64,000 nt of DNA from Anopheles merus (lineage: Eukaryota; Arthropoda; Insecta; Diptera; Culicidae): positions 20,696,389 to 20,760,388 of the forward strand of contig NC_054084.1 in assembly GCF_017562075.2 (NCBI RefSeq), in the 5' to 3' direction. Made by a program: the position numbers and the translations under genes. The stretch's first letter is position 1, and every line of letters starts with the position of its first letter. The notes below the pieces were generated by a model. That model was not told where the DNA came from. It ran no database searches and saw only the letters and a program-made list of their open reading frames with translations. Below are positions 24,138-37,435 of this stretch, piece by piece.

Positions 24138-26594
24138 ATGGATACGCAGGAACAAAACCAGATGGAAATACAGTCAGTGAACCCGGTGCCGAATCGGCGC
24201 CCGATCAACGATCTGCACTATACCGCCATCAACAGTAACTTCCGGCAGCAGAGCAAGCTAAACAGCGCTGGCAACACATCGCCACCGGGCAGCTCCGCCG
24301 GTGGTAGTGAGGAAACGAAAGCCTTACTTCCGACGGTGGGGACAAGTGGGCGCAAGTTTGTGATCGTACCATGCCAGACGGGTGGAGCGATCGGAGACCC
24401 TGGTGGAACGGTCCCTAGTGGCAGTGGCAGTGGTGGGAATGGGGGACCAATAGTGAAGGTGGACCCTGGTGAGGGTTCGCTGTCAAGTGGACCGAGCTCG
24501 ATCACAGTGCCCACAGCGCCCGTTGGGACGTATTTGAAGCCGAAATATTTCAACAGTCTACGATCGGTGCGATCAGGTAGGGTAGAGAGAGAGAGAGAGT
24601 GTGTGTGTGTGTGCACAGGAACAATATTTGCCATCTTAAAACAATGCCATTCTCTCCAAACAGCGAACGATCCGCAAGGGTTGGCGAATGTGCAGCAGCC
24701 GCAAACGACGATCGCCCGCAGCGGTTCGTACATATTCAGCGATGTCGGAGGTACGCCGCGGCTGTTTTCCGATGCCACCTCGATCCGATCGCTCGCCTCG
24801 ATCGGGATGGGATCGACCGATGGGCGGCGTATGGTCATCCGGCGGGTGCCGAACTCCCCGAACGAGCTGCTCACCATGATTAACCCACCGACGTAAGTTG
24901 TGCGTAGTGCAGGAGCTCCAGGAACTGCTAGAGTACTACTCTTAAGACATCTCGCAGTGCCTGACGGTAGCGCGTAAGATCATTATCTCACACTAAATGG
25001 TGCGTAGTAGTGCGGGATGGTGAAGAATTATTCAATTGAGCAGATTCTCCATCTGAACGGGGAGGGATACAATTGAAGGGAAAGTGATTAACGCCCCGAC
25101 ACGCGATCGTGCGTGCCATTGTGTGACGTCCAGGCACGGCATTTCTTGCGTTTATAATGACCCAGATGCGTTATTAGATTACACAATTGTTGAGGGATAA
25201 TGGAATCAAATTCAGTTAGCGATGCTGCACCTTTTTTCGACAGCAGCAGCAGCAGCATTGACAATGTACGATAAAGCAGGTACTGGAATGCCGTTTTCGC
25301 CTTCAAACTCATCGGGAGCGCTCAAGTTCTATTGAAGTCAGACAACGACACAGAGAGAGAGAGCGCGCGAGCGCCAAACAGTTGCAATTACCTCCAATCT
25401 TGTCCGCAAAGCCGGGGGTTTGTGGTTTACCACAATCGGCTGTTTATACAAGGCGCAGCCGCGCTGTCAGGCTGCATCAATCTCTCGGAAACGTGCGACC
25501 ACCGAAAGCCCAATCTCATCGCACACAGCGTGGCACGTTGCCGTCTGCTATGAATGCTTAAATTTGTCAACCCACATTTTGCGCCGAGTCCCCACACACA
25601 CACACACTGCGACAGAGAGACAGTTTGAGGTTTCGGAAAGTGTCTCTGCGCACGTCTGCGGAATGAGGTCAGCTGCTCCACCTCCCGCCGGGGCCGGTGA
25701 ATTATGCGGATTAAATTGGCACCGGCGGAATGGAGCGTGGACGTGGTCATTCCACGCGCCAGGTCGCTTAGGCATCGCTGTGGCTAACATTCCCCGGTCC
25801 GGTGTCGTTCTAATCCATTCAGCCAGCAGTTTGGCTCAATTGAGGAAATTGTCATCAGTGGGGATGTGACGGTACAGGGGGAATTGCGTTCGATTAGCCA
25901 CTCCGGTCCCCCTCTCCCTGGTTTAAGGTACGCGCGGGGTGACAGCACTCGAAAAATGGCCCAGTTAGTAGTAAGTAGCACTATGTCTGTTGCAAAATGT
26001 GTCACTGATTGTATGTGGGGGGAAGCAAAGTGTGCGAATAATAATCATGTAGCGTTGCAGAGCATATGGAAAGAATCACAGGGTTTGTATCACACTAGTA
26101 GGTGGAAACGATCTACAAAAGAACACTTGACAGGCGTGTTTTGAGATCGTAAAACTCCAATTATTGTTGGCAACTGCTGCAAGCCATTTACCATAATCAA
26201 GAATCAGACGCTCGTTGTTCTTGAGCAGTAAATTTGACGGTGAAGGTATGTTTTATCTTTTCTAATAAGACCATTGGGTGGTGGTTTAATGGAATTCATT
26301 CCCGGCTCCTGTAAAACCCCAAAGAGGATAAAGAAGGGAAAATGTTATTAGCATCATTATTAGGAAAACTTTTCCTACAAATCGTTTTAATTTTTTAGCA
26401 TATAAATATTTGAAGCATTGAATATACCTCCGATTTTTCAGCTAAAGTTTTATGTTTTTCTGTGTACTTTAAGAGCTATTTTTGACAATCAACTTATTGG
26501 CGTAAAGCTCTACGCAGTTATACCGGGATATACAGGCTCTCGAGAGGCTTATGAGAACTTATACAGACTTTCATTCATTCTTCTTCTTCTTCTT

Positions 26595-26625
<31 letters not shown>

Positions 26626-29600
26626 TTCTTCTTCTTCTTCTTATTCTTCTTCTTCTTCTTATTCTTTTTTTTCTTCTTCTTCTTCTTCTTCTTCTTCTTC
26701 TTTGGCACACTCATCTTTGTAGGTCAGGTCAAGGCCACTAATGAACTTGGTTTTCAGTGACTTATTCATTTCCCCATAGCAGAATAGTCAATCCTTCATA
26801 TCACGGGTCACGGGTCCATTCGAGGCTTGAGCCCATGACGGGCATGTTGTTAAATCGTTCGAGTTAACGACTGTACCATGAGACCGGCACTTGTTGACTT
26901 GCGAATAATGTATTATTATATGGTAGGATGCGGCTCACGATTCTTTTCTTGAGTTTGAAAGTGATTATTTAGCTTTGTAATTCCATACCATGCTAATCAC
27001 TAGTTTTCGCAAAGGTTTTGGAAAAGAACAGCTTTTATTAAGGGAAAAGAACATTAAGGATTACAGAAGCTTTTATCAAGATCTTGTTGTTTATGTTTCT
27101 TTCCTAAAGTCTAAACGTTTTTATTTTGAAAAGGACAACATTCATTTGCTGTTACAACATATTATCATTACAGGGTTTACCAGCATAACAAACAACAGTC
27201 TTCTTGTTTATAACGATAGTCGTTTTGAATAGACACCGCTGTCTACCACTTGCTCACACGTCAGATGGTGTATGCTACTCGGTCCAATTCAATAACACAA
27301 TTTTTGCCTTCGATTAGCAACTGTCAGATTCGATTCGAGAGATTCGACTGGGCCTGGTGGTGGTACAGTCGTCAACTTGTACGACGTAACAACATGCCCG
27401 TCATAGGTTCAAGTCCCGAATAAACCGTGCCCCCATACGTTAGATTGACTATCCTGCTATGGTAACAATAAGTCACTGAAAGCCAAGCTCACTTCATTAG
27501 TGGGTACTGGCAGGCCTTGACCGACAGCGGTTGTTGTGCCAAAGAAGAAGAAGAATAATGTTGACTAGTTTAGGGAAAAAAACAAATCATGCTTAATCTG
27601 TTATGATTTTTTTTCACATATTTGTGTCTAAGAGCCATATATAGCTTTTATATGTATTATACAGATAGTTTGGGATGTCGTTTATCCGGCTATCCTTATA
27701 TCCGTGTTGTAGAGAAATTACAGTTCAATACAAAGCTGACATTGAGTGCTGAAAAAAAACTGACTAGCTTTTAGCAAAACACAATTCAAATTAATAAAAT
27801 AACCATAAAAAATTTATGAAGTAATTATGCCGTTACTTGAATGGTTCCAAGAATGTTATTCATTTTATTCGAGTAACAAGGCAATGTACCGATGCAATGT
27901 ACAATAAAACAGTAGCATATTGAAATATCACGATAAAAGATGCTTGAAAATGGTTTGAATGTTTTCGTCCTCAGGCATAGCAATACACGCTATAATAGTA
28001 ATTGCTATTGTACCTCATAATAGCTATTGTTTCTCTAATCTCCACTCCAAAAGAAAGCCAATGACAAAAAACAATCTTTTATTGCATAATTGGCAGCACA
28101 CATGTTGTTAGCCTGCACGCTAGCAAACATCCTTATGAGATGCCATTAATGCGTATAGGCCTTTCTTCCCCACATAAAAAGGGAGTAAAACACTAAACCT
28201 TATTACCTGCCCGGTTCATTCGGTTTGTTTGTGTAGTTTTTTTTTTTTTTTTGCGGCCAGCACAGTACCAGTGTCTGCTGCTCCATTTCAAGGCACACGA
28301 ATCAGTTCTCCCGCCAGCAGCTGCCGGTCGCTTGGCAAAGGCCGTGAATTCGGTGGACAAATATTTAACCATCGTCATAAACCAACTGAACCATTAGCGT
28401 GTCACTGTGCGCAAACGTGTACTTGACGTTGCCGGACCAGTTTCCCCTGTTTGCCGCACACGCTTACCCTCGTTCCGTGCCCACTGCCATCGCAGAAAGA
28501 GACGGTTTGCTTTGCTGGGCGATTAAAGTGTCCGGTTGGATGATAAATATCGGATATAGTGCGATAACGAGCAGTGATCTACACGAGCGAGAGTACAGTA
28601 CACAGATGGAGAGTTGAGCTGGAATTTTCTTAAATCAGCTGCTAAATAATTTAAAAATTTAACTAATGAGATCAAAAGATGTTAAAAATGTGCTATGCAT
28701 GCATTATTTTATTATAATAATATTTATATTTCAATACACTATCTTCACGTGCGCTGCTCCATCTCCGACTGTACCGTAAATGGACTGTACCATTGTTGTC
28801 ACAGACGATTATCACCTGCCCTGATATGACGTAGATGGGCCACTGCACATCCGAAAGGCTGGTGGCTGGTGCCATGTCGTGGCAGGGAACAAAAAGAACG
28901 CCCAAAAGCTTGGATGTTGCCACGGGGGCCAGCACAGTCCCTCTCAGTGCGATCCGGAACGTGAACCGGTACGAATCGCTCCAGGCTTCGATCCAGTTTC
29001 AGCTGGGATCAAGGGGTTTTAGTGGTGATTTAAAGATCCTTGGAGTTGTGTCCCGCGATCACAGTCGTGCTATCGCTGCCACAAGCTCAGGGAGATCGAC
29101 GATAGGAGCTTAAAGTTTAATTCCCGTGGACATAGTGTATCACTTGTCGCGCTTTAAAGTGAATATGGTGTAGTGTTTGTAAGAGTTTTTGCAACTTTTC
29201 AAAGCACACCCATACATACGTGTTCAGAATGAGTGTGCAGGGCGGCTGCAAGCTAGAGCCTACGGCTAATGGCGTTGAAAGGATCGAGCATCATCAGCCG
29301 TTAAAAATGCCTGTTCAAGCGAATGGAACACCCGGATCAACGGATAGAACGCCCCTGATGACGGGGATACCGAGTTACCCGAACAGTCCAGTCATGATGC
29401 GAAGATACATTGGCGAGTAAGTGAAGCAAAGGTTACCAAAAAAAGGTTGAGTTTTAAGTGATCAACACGAATTCTTAAACAGTGCCTGTGAGATAATTTC
29501 GATTTGCTCGTAAAAAAGATAAGCATTTAAGCAAATGTTAAAGAAATTTATAATCAGTGACCTTTGCCAGGTTTATTGACGGCTTACAACATCCGTCCAG

Positions 29601-32600
29601 GGATGAGGAGCACGTGTGTCTAACTTTTATGTGCAGCTTTTCATGCTGGATTAAGATTAGAAGGAGCTAGCAGCGTCTGATCTTTAAGCATTCGCATGTT
29701 CAAGCGTCCGTAAACTCTGCCTTAGTTGTGTTTGTCTTGGTCCTGACAGTCAAGCATTTAATAGATATGTTGTTAGATTTATGTCTCTCACACAATGGTT
29801 ACATTTTTGCAACGGATGATAAGAAAAGCCGTTCCTGGCATGCTGATGGCGGCACATCTAGAGCACAATGAACAATTGTATTTAAACGAACGCGTACTAC
29901 TTTTGCCACATTTCGCTCATCTCTCAACAGTTCATTGCACAAACCGCAAACGGTCTGGAATTGTGCAAGATATCATTTCACGAAATCCAACTCCTTCATG
30001 CCATTCCTCTCGGACGAAGTCGATCGTTCTCAATTTCGATCATTCTAGTGTGCCACGATGATTGTTCATTTCCGTCATTTCATTTAGAAACGGGTGAATT
30101 CTGAAGCTTTTACTGTATTCTCACACAAACGGCACGCAAACGATGAAGACCCGACTTCATGTCAGTGGAAAGTGCTAATTATGTGAATAATATGATGAGG
30201 ACAAACATTTCCCAAAAAAGACGTATGTAAACGATCGGTAAATAAGATTGCCCGGTATCCAAAATAGATCACAGTATCATATCCATTGCTATCCTTGGCG
30301 ACGATCGTGGTAATGATCGTGTAATTCATTCGGTGTAATGCTCGAATCGATCTATTAACACTTCTGCCAGACCAAATAAACGAATGCGAAGGAATGTTGA
30401 TACATGCGATAGCCCCTTGCTGACACGGGCTGAAATTACATCCCTTCGGTGGAGGCTTCGGAGTTCTGCGACCTTGCGCCGTGTTGTTTGTACTCGTGTG
30501 AGTTTGTTGAACGATGTTAATTAGTTAGTGCAACACGATCGCCGGTGGAAGGTGCTGAATGTCCAAAAACCGATATTATGCTCCCAGCAAAGCAGGAAGT
30601 GAGCTTATCCCCGTTCAAACAGTTGTAGGGGGAAAAAAGTGCTCCAAATCCGCTTTTGGTTATGTGATAACAGGAAGTCTTTTGACACCTCGTTTGCGCT
30701 GGAGAAGGGAGGAACGTTTCGTGTTTGTTGTTTGAATATTGTTTTCTTTAATGGTTTGGCTGCTTTAAATCTGGGCAGTTAGGTTAACATTTAGACTGCA
30801 GATGCTAAACAGTCATTCTATTGGCGCCTCAAGGTCTTAATTTATGCTTCAATGTTGATGTGACGAATATTTGATCTTAATTTCATTGTTAATCTTCAAA
30901 AATAACTTAAAATGAGGCTTTTTCAATTGTTCTCTATGTAAAAAACTGGTATTAATCCTCTTCTAACCACTCTTTTGCAGCCCACCCGATGAAACGTACG
31001 AGAATGAAAGCTACGGCGGCATGTCGGATGATTCCGATCTTGATAATCTCAAACCGCGCAAGCAGCACTGGGCGAACAAGATGCAGTTCGTGCTGGCCTG
31101 CATCGGATACTCGGTCGGGCTGGGAAATGTGTGGCGATTTCCGTATCTGTGTTACAAGAGTGGAGGAGGTAACAACGGCACCAGCACCGCCCGGCTAGCG
31201 TTGACCCTCTAACGCGCCCCCCCCCCCCTCTTCCCTTTTCGCAGGTGTGTTTCTCGTGCCCTACTTCATCATTCTGCTGATCTGTGGAATACCCATGCTG
31301 TTCATGGAGCTGGCCGTCGGCCAGTATACGGGCCGCGGACCGATCGGTGCACTAGGGCAGCTCTGTCCGCTGTTTAAAGGTGGGTAGCAACATGAAAACC
31401 TAAATGTCAAACGGTACACAAAGGGTTCGTCGCTTGCAGCTAGCGCGAGTCGTTCGATGTGCTGACAGGCGGTCGTTAAATTTAGAATTAATTTCTCCCA
31501 AAAACCTCACCCAATTAAGCAGGCTCTGTCAACAGTGCGTTTAACAAATGAACGCAAATAAAGCTGTCCTGCCAGCGGTTTATGAATGAAGCCGGCACAC
31601 GGGGGCTGCCGCCGGGAGGAAATCTAAATTGTGAATGACGGCTCAATTCATTAATGGCACGCTCGGAGCAAACCAACCGGGAGCACTAATGATCAGCGAG
31701 TTCAGCAGTTGGAGAACTTTATTCTCTCGTTCCTCCCTAGCGCTTTACCTCCGCTTCTGCTCGACCCTAGACCGAGGTCAGTTGGGTTATAAATCTCGAC
31801 CGAACCTTACCGCTTGATCTCGTTCCGGGAACAGTGGCGTTAAATAGCTCTGACTGGGTAGGCGGGTTGGTGATGTCACGACGGGACAAGAAATGTGTTT
31901 GCCCAGAGCTTCCTGCTTTGGTGGGGACAAGCAGAACTCGTGGTTTACAAGTTTGCTAATGGATTACAGTAATCAATTATAAATTCGCGCAGGGCTTCCA
32001 ACTGGAGCTAGCGAATAGAGGTAGCAGCAAGTATTTGTTTGGTTTGTTTTTAATTTAAAATCATTAAACTGTCTTTTACATGCACCAAACCAGACATAAA
32101 CGAATTATTGAATCTTATTTTCTATCCAATATAGCTATCTGAAAGATCTTCAACAGTTTAAAAAGGTTTAATTTTATAGAAAATTATTTACTACTTTTAC
32201 GAAACATCAACCTTTGGTTGGTTGAATGCTTCACAATTTCATTTCATTCTTCATTAATAATTGTAACCAAAATTCTCCATGTTAGCTTTAAATTCATCTC
32301 TAAATACCGCTTAAATAAGTTGTTTGTGCTGTATTTAATTCCTTTAGCCATTTCGACACGATCAATCATCTTGCCTAAGTGCTCTCTGCTTTTCCCTAAG
32401 AGCATCTCCGACAGCACATTGTCAACACTTACAACGATCAGCCGTTGATTGATTGATCAGTTATTAAAGAAGAATTGTAAAAATCAACACTTGCTAACTG
32501 CGATGGAATGCACTTTACCTGCATCTGCAACCGTTCCAACCGTTCCTCCCATCGTACCAGTAGTAGCAAACTAAACGGTGTCGTGACGGTGTCGCATTTA

Positions 32601-35600
32601 TTTATGCTAATGACCAACAACCCCCTCGCAGCGTGGCTGCTGAGTACGGCAGTGAAGTGTCAATCATTAATCATTGGTCGATGGCCGATGGCGCGCAGAG
32701 GCACTGTGCAAAACGAAAGTGTGCGTACTGGTGATCGTGTTTTTAACATAATCGCTGTACGCCTCGCCAGGCCGATGCTTAACGGTGGGCAGTCAACGCA
32801 GACAGGCTGGCACCTGGTTTTAATAAACGGTCGTTATGATCTGTCTTACGCCTTCACGAATAGAAGTAAGAGAGGAATAGGCGAAGTATTTAAAAAAATG
32901 CAAACACACACACAAACCAGGAACAAGTTACGATCGGCGGACCGCCCATTTGTGTACCACTGGCAAGATGGCGATCACGCGTGGCTGAATAAATCATTCA
33001 TTAGCACCCGCGCCAGATCGATCGTCCATATCTTGTGATTGATAAATAATGCATGCGCAATGCAACTGTGAACAGGGCCGGGGAGGGTATCGATAAGGGA
33101 GTTCGCTGCTAACGGACTTTAAGGGAGGTAGACATGATCCGGTGGTTAATCGAGCAGTTAAACGGTTATTTGCATTGTTTTGTTTACGCCAGCACCCCCC
33201 TACTTAAGGGGAAAGCTGTCACAATAAATCATGAAAATTTAAATACCATTTTAGCTACAGCGTATTTAAACGAGGGAAGATAAAAACAAGCAGCCAGCAG
33301 CAATTGGGAATGTGGTTGTTGCATTATTGAGTTAGGTTAAGGTGTGGAGAACGGCAAAAGGTTTAAAAATAGTTTTGAAAAGATACACACGATTCTAAGC
33401 CATAGTTAGGTCATCTCCATCCCATATTGAACAGCGCGTTTCAATTAATCGATTTTTAATGAAGCTTCTTCTGCCTTTTGCAACAGCTTGATGATCGCCA
33501 CTCGTACCGAACTGAAGCGGCATTTTTAATGATAATTGAATAGCATCGCCCGATGCATCCGACCCTCAGGAAGGAAATGGCAAGAATAGAGAAGCCTTTT
33601 GATTTACTGCACTGCAATCGGACGCATTAATTAGATGGCCATGCATTTCCGCACCATAACGCACCACGTGGTGACTGTTGCGCAACGTGCGCGACTGACA
33701 CCGCGTGCCGTAATCAGAGCCATCGTTTCATAACAATGCTTTCCCGCTCGCGCTCCTCCCCCCTTGACAATTGCCTGCCGAATCCGGCTTTGCGTACACG
33801 AATGGTAGAGAACGCAAAAAAAAATGCATTCTAAATGGCATTAGATCATGGTGAGATTGCAGTTGCAGTGGATATAAAACGCATACACGCGTTCCGGGGC
33901 GGCCGGTTTTGTGGGTTGTGATTTGAGCCATAATATGCGCATGCAAGGGCAGAATGATTTTAAATTTGTGGCACACAACTAAGCGTACGAGGTCCATTGA
34001 GGTATCTAATGTTGATGGGCAATTGAGCCCCTTTTTTGTTCTTCTTCTTAAGTTGAAGTTGGCCAAAGCTTTGTTTAATGCATTGTTATGGTTGACTATC
34101 TATGATTCGTTTGCCTTTAAAATTGATGTTTAATATAAAGCTAGAGTAATTCAGGTTATTTTGAAGATGAACTGAATTGTAATTACTATAATTTTGAAGA
34201 TTACCTGTTGAAAGGCAACTGACTGTCTACAATTGAATATAAGAAAGTTACGTGAACCAGTGACTCAATTTGTCAATGATCCTATATTTCTAAATACAAA
34301 CAACCACCATGTATCATGTAAACTCCTCGCTATATGCGGTAATATGGTTAAATGTATAGTATTAAGTTCAAATCTGTAATGGGGCATGACTATTATATTC
34401 AGATACCACTATAGGTACAGCTAAAGCCTAAAGATAACTAGTTACTTACTAAAACATGGCTCCAGCCTATTCAGAAGTTTCTTTTCGTGATTGTTTATGC
34501 CTTTTCCATCTGTGGTCTATATATGTTGATCGTTATCCAATTAGATGAAATGGTAGAATGATCCTTGTAACTGATTTTCAAATATATACTAAATCTAAAT
34601 ATATTCCCTTACGTCTTCGGCGACTTGCGTGGGCTATAAGATCTATAATTATTTCAGTTTTTTCCCTAAACATTGTCATTTGTACTTCATGTACCTCTTC
34701 AAACATGAAGCTTTTACCCGGAAGTCTTTTTACTAATCGAGGATCATAACCATATGTCTATGATATTAGATGTTTAAACCAACATCCCTCAAGTAGCGGA
34801 ATATCAAACCTATGCTTATTCATCCTTACCCAAGGTACCGGTCTGGCGAGTGTGGTCGTTTCATTCCTAATGTCCACGTACTACAGTGTGATCATTGCGT
34901 ACGCAATCTACTACTTCTTCACCTCGTTCCGGCCGGAGCTCCCGTGGACGGACTGTTCGCATCGCTGGAACACACCCGACTGCTGGATACCGGAGCGCCT
35001 GAAGCACAACCTGACACGCCCCGACATGTCCCGCACACCGACGGAGGAGTTTTTCGAGTAAGCCATCGCACATCGATCTCGGACTCAGGCTTCTTCAAGA
35101 TCCAGTAATACTTTGCCTTTCTTTTTCCACAGAAATAAAGTGCTTCAGATAAGCCACGGCATTGAGTATCCGGGTGCGATGCGCTGGGAGCTGGTAGCGT
35201 GCCTGGTCTGTGCCTGGATACTGGTGTACTTTGCCATCTGGAAGTCGATCAAATCGTCGGCGAAGGTACGCTACCTTACCGCCACGCTGCCGTTCGTGCT
35301 GATTGTCGTATTTCTTGGCCGCTCGCTCACACTGGAAGGAGCGGACAAGGGACTGCACTACTTCTTCCGCCCGAACTGGGAGGAGCTGGGTAGGGCTAAC
35401 GTGAGTACAGTCTTGAAGTCATCTTATCCTGGAGTCGTATTCACAATCTGGCCACCATACTTGCAGGTTTGGATCAATGCCGCGGCGCAGAACTTCAACT
35501 CGATCGGTATCGCCTTCGGGTCGATGATATCGTTCGCCAGCTACAACAAGTACAACAACAACATCCTGCACGACACGCTGGCAGTGTCGTTTGTGAATGC

Positions 35601-36846
35601 CATCACCAGTCTGCTCGTTGGCATCTTTGCCTTTGCGACGATCGGTAACATAGCGCTCGAGCAGAACACGACGGTCGAGAACGTGATCAGCGGTGGGCCC
35701 GGGTTGATCTTCGTGGTGTATCCACAGGCACTGGCGAAGATGCCGGCCGCTCAGCTGTGGGCCGTACTGTTCTTCTTCATGTTGCTTTGCTTGGGCTTGA
35801 ACAGTCAGGTAGGATCACTGAGAGAGGCTTTTTGGAAGCCTGTTCTTTAAATTGATTCCCTCTTTGTACACCCCCCACAGTTCGCGATCGTCGAAGTTGT
35901 GGTTACCTCCATACAGGATGGATTTCCGCGGTGGATCAAGCGCAAGCTCGTCTACCACGAGCTGCTGGTGCTGATCGTGTGTGTCGTCTCGTTCTTTGCC
36001 GGGCTGCCCAATCTCATACAGGGCGGGATCTACTTCTTCCAGCTGATCGATCATTATGCGGCGTCGGTTTCGATCATGTTTCTGGCCTTCTTCGAGACAA
36101 TCGCGATCGCCTGGTTCTATGGCATCAATAGGCTGTCGAAGAACGTGAAGCAAATGACGGGTCGGTATCCGTCGTTCTATTTGCGGTTCTGCTTGCTGAT
36201 CGCTGTCCCACTGCTGTTGATCGTGAGTTACAAAGCGGATGTTTGGGGAGCTCTGCAAGACTTGACTCATTTTTTTTATGCTATTTCAGTCACTGTGGAT
36301 ATTTAGCTTGATCAACTACGAAGCGCCAACGTATCACAACGGAAAGTATCACTATCCGGGCTGGGCCCACGGGCTTGGATGGACCATTGCCTCCGCGTCC
36401 TTGGTTTGCATTCCATCCTATGCCGTGTATCAGATCGTTCGGGCTGAGGGCAATACGTTCGGCGAGGTAGGCAGAATTGTGGCGTGATAATGTAGGACTT
36501 GGGAGTAAGTTAACCTTGATCTCTTCTCCAGAAACTGCTAAACACACTGAAGCCAAACATATACGAGTGTAAGATATGTGGTGAACATCATTGCGATCAT
36601 GACTTCCCCGATGAGGAACTGGGACCGGAAATGACAATCGTAGAGTCAACATCCGGTGCTCCGCTCATACTGCAGCCGCCACCTCCCGGACATCTACAGT
36701 ACACACAGCTGCAGCAGCAACAGCAGCATCAACAGCAACACCAGCAATCACAAGAAGAGCTAATGCTGCGTACCACCAATACTAACAGTCCTCCTTCAAC
36801 CACTAACGGTCCACAGAATTCAAACTCTAACGGTGAAACGCGATGA
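24138..36846 (+). CDS. ine: SLC6 neurotransmitter symporter, long isoform (inebriated)
   Basis: Sodium/chloride-dependent plasma-membrane transporter. Long-isoform exons are 24138-24576, 24664-24892, 30981-31168, 31245-31379, 34835-35057, 35133-35400, 35467-35808, 35881-36222, 36290-36466 and 36532-36846; every junction keeps frame, giving 885 residues. The first 222 residues are a hydrophilic Ser/Gly/Pro-rich cytoplasmic extension found only in this form. The shared core starts near residue 223 and has the family hallmark GYSVGLGNVWRFPYLCYKSG in TM1, a large extracellular loop after TM3 with Cys residues and an N-x-T site, and about 12 membrane segments. The tail carries CKICGEHHCDHD and a Gln/His-rich stretch. 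The pairing of a long and a short N-terminus on one core fits Drosophila inebriated, which acts in water/ion balance and neuronal excitability. The SLC6 family is certain; the ine assignment is from recalled features. Confidence 0.82.
26578..26701. repeat. (TTC)n array with TTA interruptions
   Basis: About 40 TTC units are interrupted by regularly placed TTA and one T-rich block. It directly abuts the tail end of the minus-strand SINE at 26701-26890, so it is best read as an expanded (AAG)n SINE tail. Confidence 0.9.
26701..26890 (-). mobile_element. tRNA-derived SINE, minus-strand copy in the SLC6 intron
   Basis: Starts TTTGGCACAC at the tail side and ends ACCATGAGACCGGC at the head side, matching the reverse of 4489-4694. 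The B-box region (GAGGCTTGAGCCC on the plus strand) is recognisable. Confidence 0.75.
27351..27555 (+). mobile_element. tRNA-derived SINE, plus-strand copy in the SLC6 intron
   Basis: Has the head GGTGGTACAGTCGTC, B box GGTTCAAGTCCC, the conserved TCACTGAAAGCC and CAGGCCTTGACC body blocks, and a GAAGAAGAAG tail. No clear target duplication was found. Confidence 0.78.
29229..36846 (+). CDS. ine: SLC6 neurotransmitter symporter, short isoform (inebriated)
   Basis: An alternative first coding exon at 29229-29416 encodes 62 residues beginning MSVQGGCKLEPTANG and ends in phase 2 at a GTAAGT donor. It joins the same acceptor at 30981 as the long form: GA plus C gives Asp, whereas the long form gives Thr from AC plus C. 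The remaining exons are identical, for 725 residues in total. ATG at 29229 is used; an in-frame GTG at 29220 is not credible as a start. The upstream 28.6-29.2 kb must hold a separate promoter, because this exon has no acceptor immediately before its start. The N-terminus has no signal peptide, as usual for SLC6. What the isoforms do differently in this species is unknown. Confidence 0.82.
31380..34834. other. Large intron of the SLC6 gene
   Basis: Lies between the exon ending in LFK-G and the exon starting T-G-L-A-S-V. The donor is AAAG/GTGGGT, and the acceptor reads CCCAAG/GTACC, a less common AAG acceptor kept because the frame and the family sequence require it. No embedded gene or element was recognised. 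Confidence 0.6.
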
Positions 36847-37374
36847 TTCCCTTTGGTGGAAAACGTTGATCGTGCCAGTGACAAACAAAACATTGGAAAG
36901 TTTAACCCATTTCTAGGTAATTGTTTAGCATTACATATAAAAAACACAGCAAACCCCCAACCCCAACGTGTGCGGATAAAAGACAACTCAATAATTTTAG
37001 TTACAAACAGTGTGTCACCAACCACCCCAAACTTAGTTACCATATTGCGTGAGCACATGATCGTGAATTCGTCGTGAACGGCCCCATTCTAATCCATTAT
37101 CCGTAGACGATCGAGGTACGATCGCTACGATGCCGTGTTCATGCCTGTTTGCTCTTGGCAGCGATACGAGCCAATGAGCGAGTCTAGCGTTTTGGGGCGT
37201 CGTTGCCTGGGCAATCATTGTACTAGGCTTTCTTTCTTTCTAGCGTGTAATATCGTGCAGGCTCCAAGAGCTTGCCGCTTCGTCGATGGTTGTGTAGAGA
37301 ATTCGGAATCGTTCGTTAATGTTTTAATTTCTTCAGTGACAAACCAAGTTTAGTCGTGGCCTAGGAATAGAACG

Positions 37375-37380
37375 AATAAA
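37375..37380 (+). terminator. ine: Poly(A) signal of the SLC6 gene
   Basis: AATAAA lies about 530 bp after the stop at 36846. A second AATAAA at 37430-37435 is followed by a TGTTT-rich tract, so either or both may be used. Confidence 0.6.
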
Positions 37381-37435
37381 GAGATGTACGATATTTGTAA
37401 AGCCCGGCTAGGCTCGGTTTCTGGAACGTAATAAA

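Larger units (their letters stand above)
24893..29228. other. Intron between alternative N-termini of the SLC6 gene
   Basis: No coding sequence is recognised. It contains a diverged SINE fragment near 26497-26577, a 124-bp TTC array, a minus-strand SINE and a plus-strand SINE, listed separately. The 3' part (about 28.6-29.2 kb) should include the promoter of the short isoform (inference). Confidence 0.55.

Noticed and set aside
24577..24663. Read-through of the short intron in the SLC6 long N-terminus
   Set aside because: The frame is open across it, but the GAGAGA/GTGTGT repeat would give a low-complexity RERECVCVC segment. A GT-AG pair restores frame exactly.
26551..26760. Poly-Phe/Leu open frames
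   Set aside because: They are translations of the TTC array.
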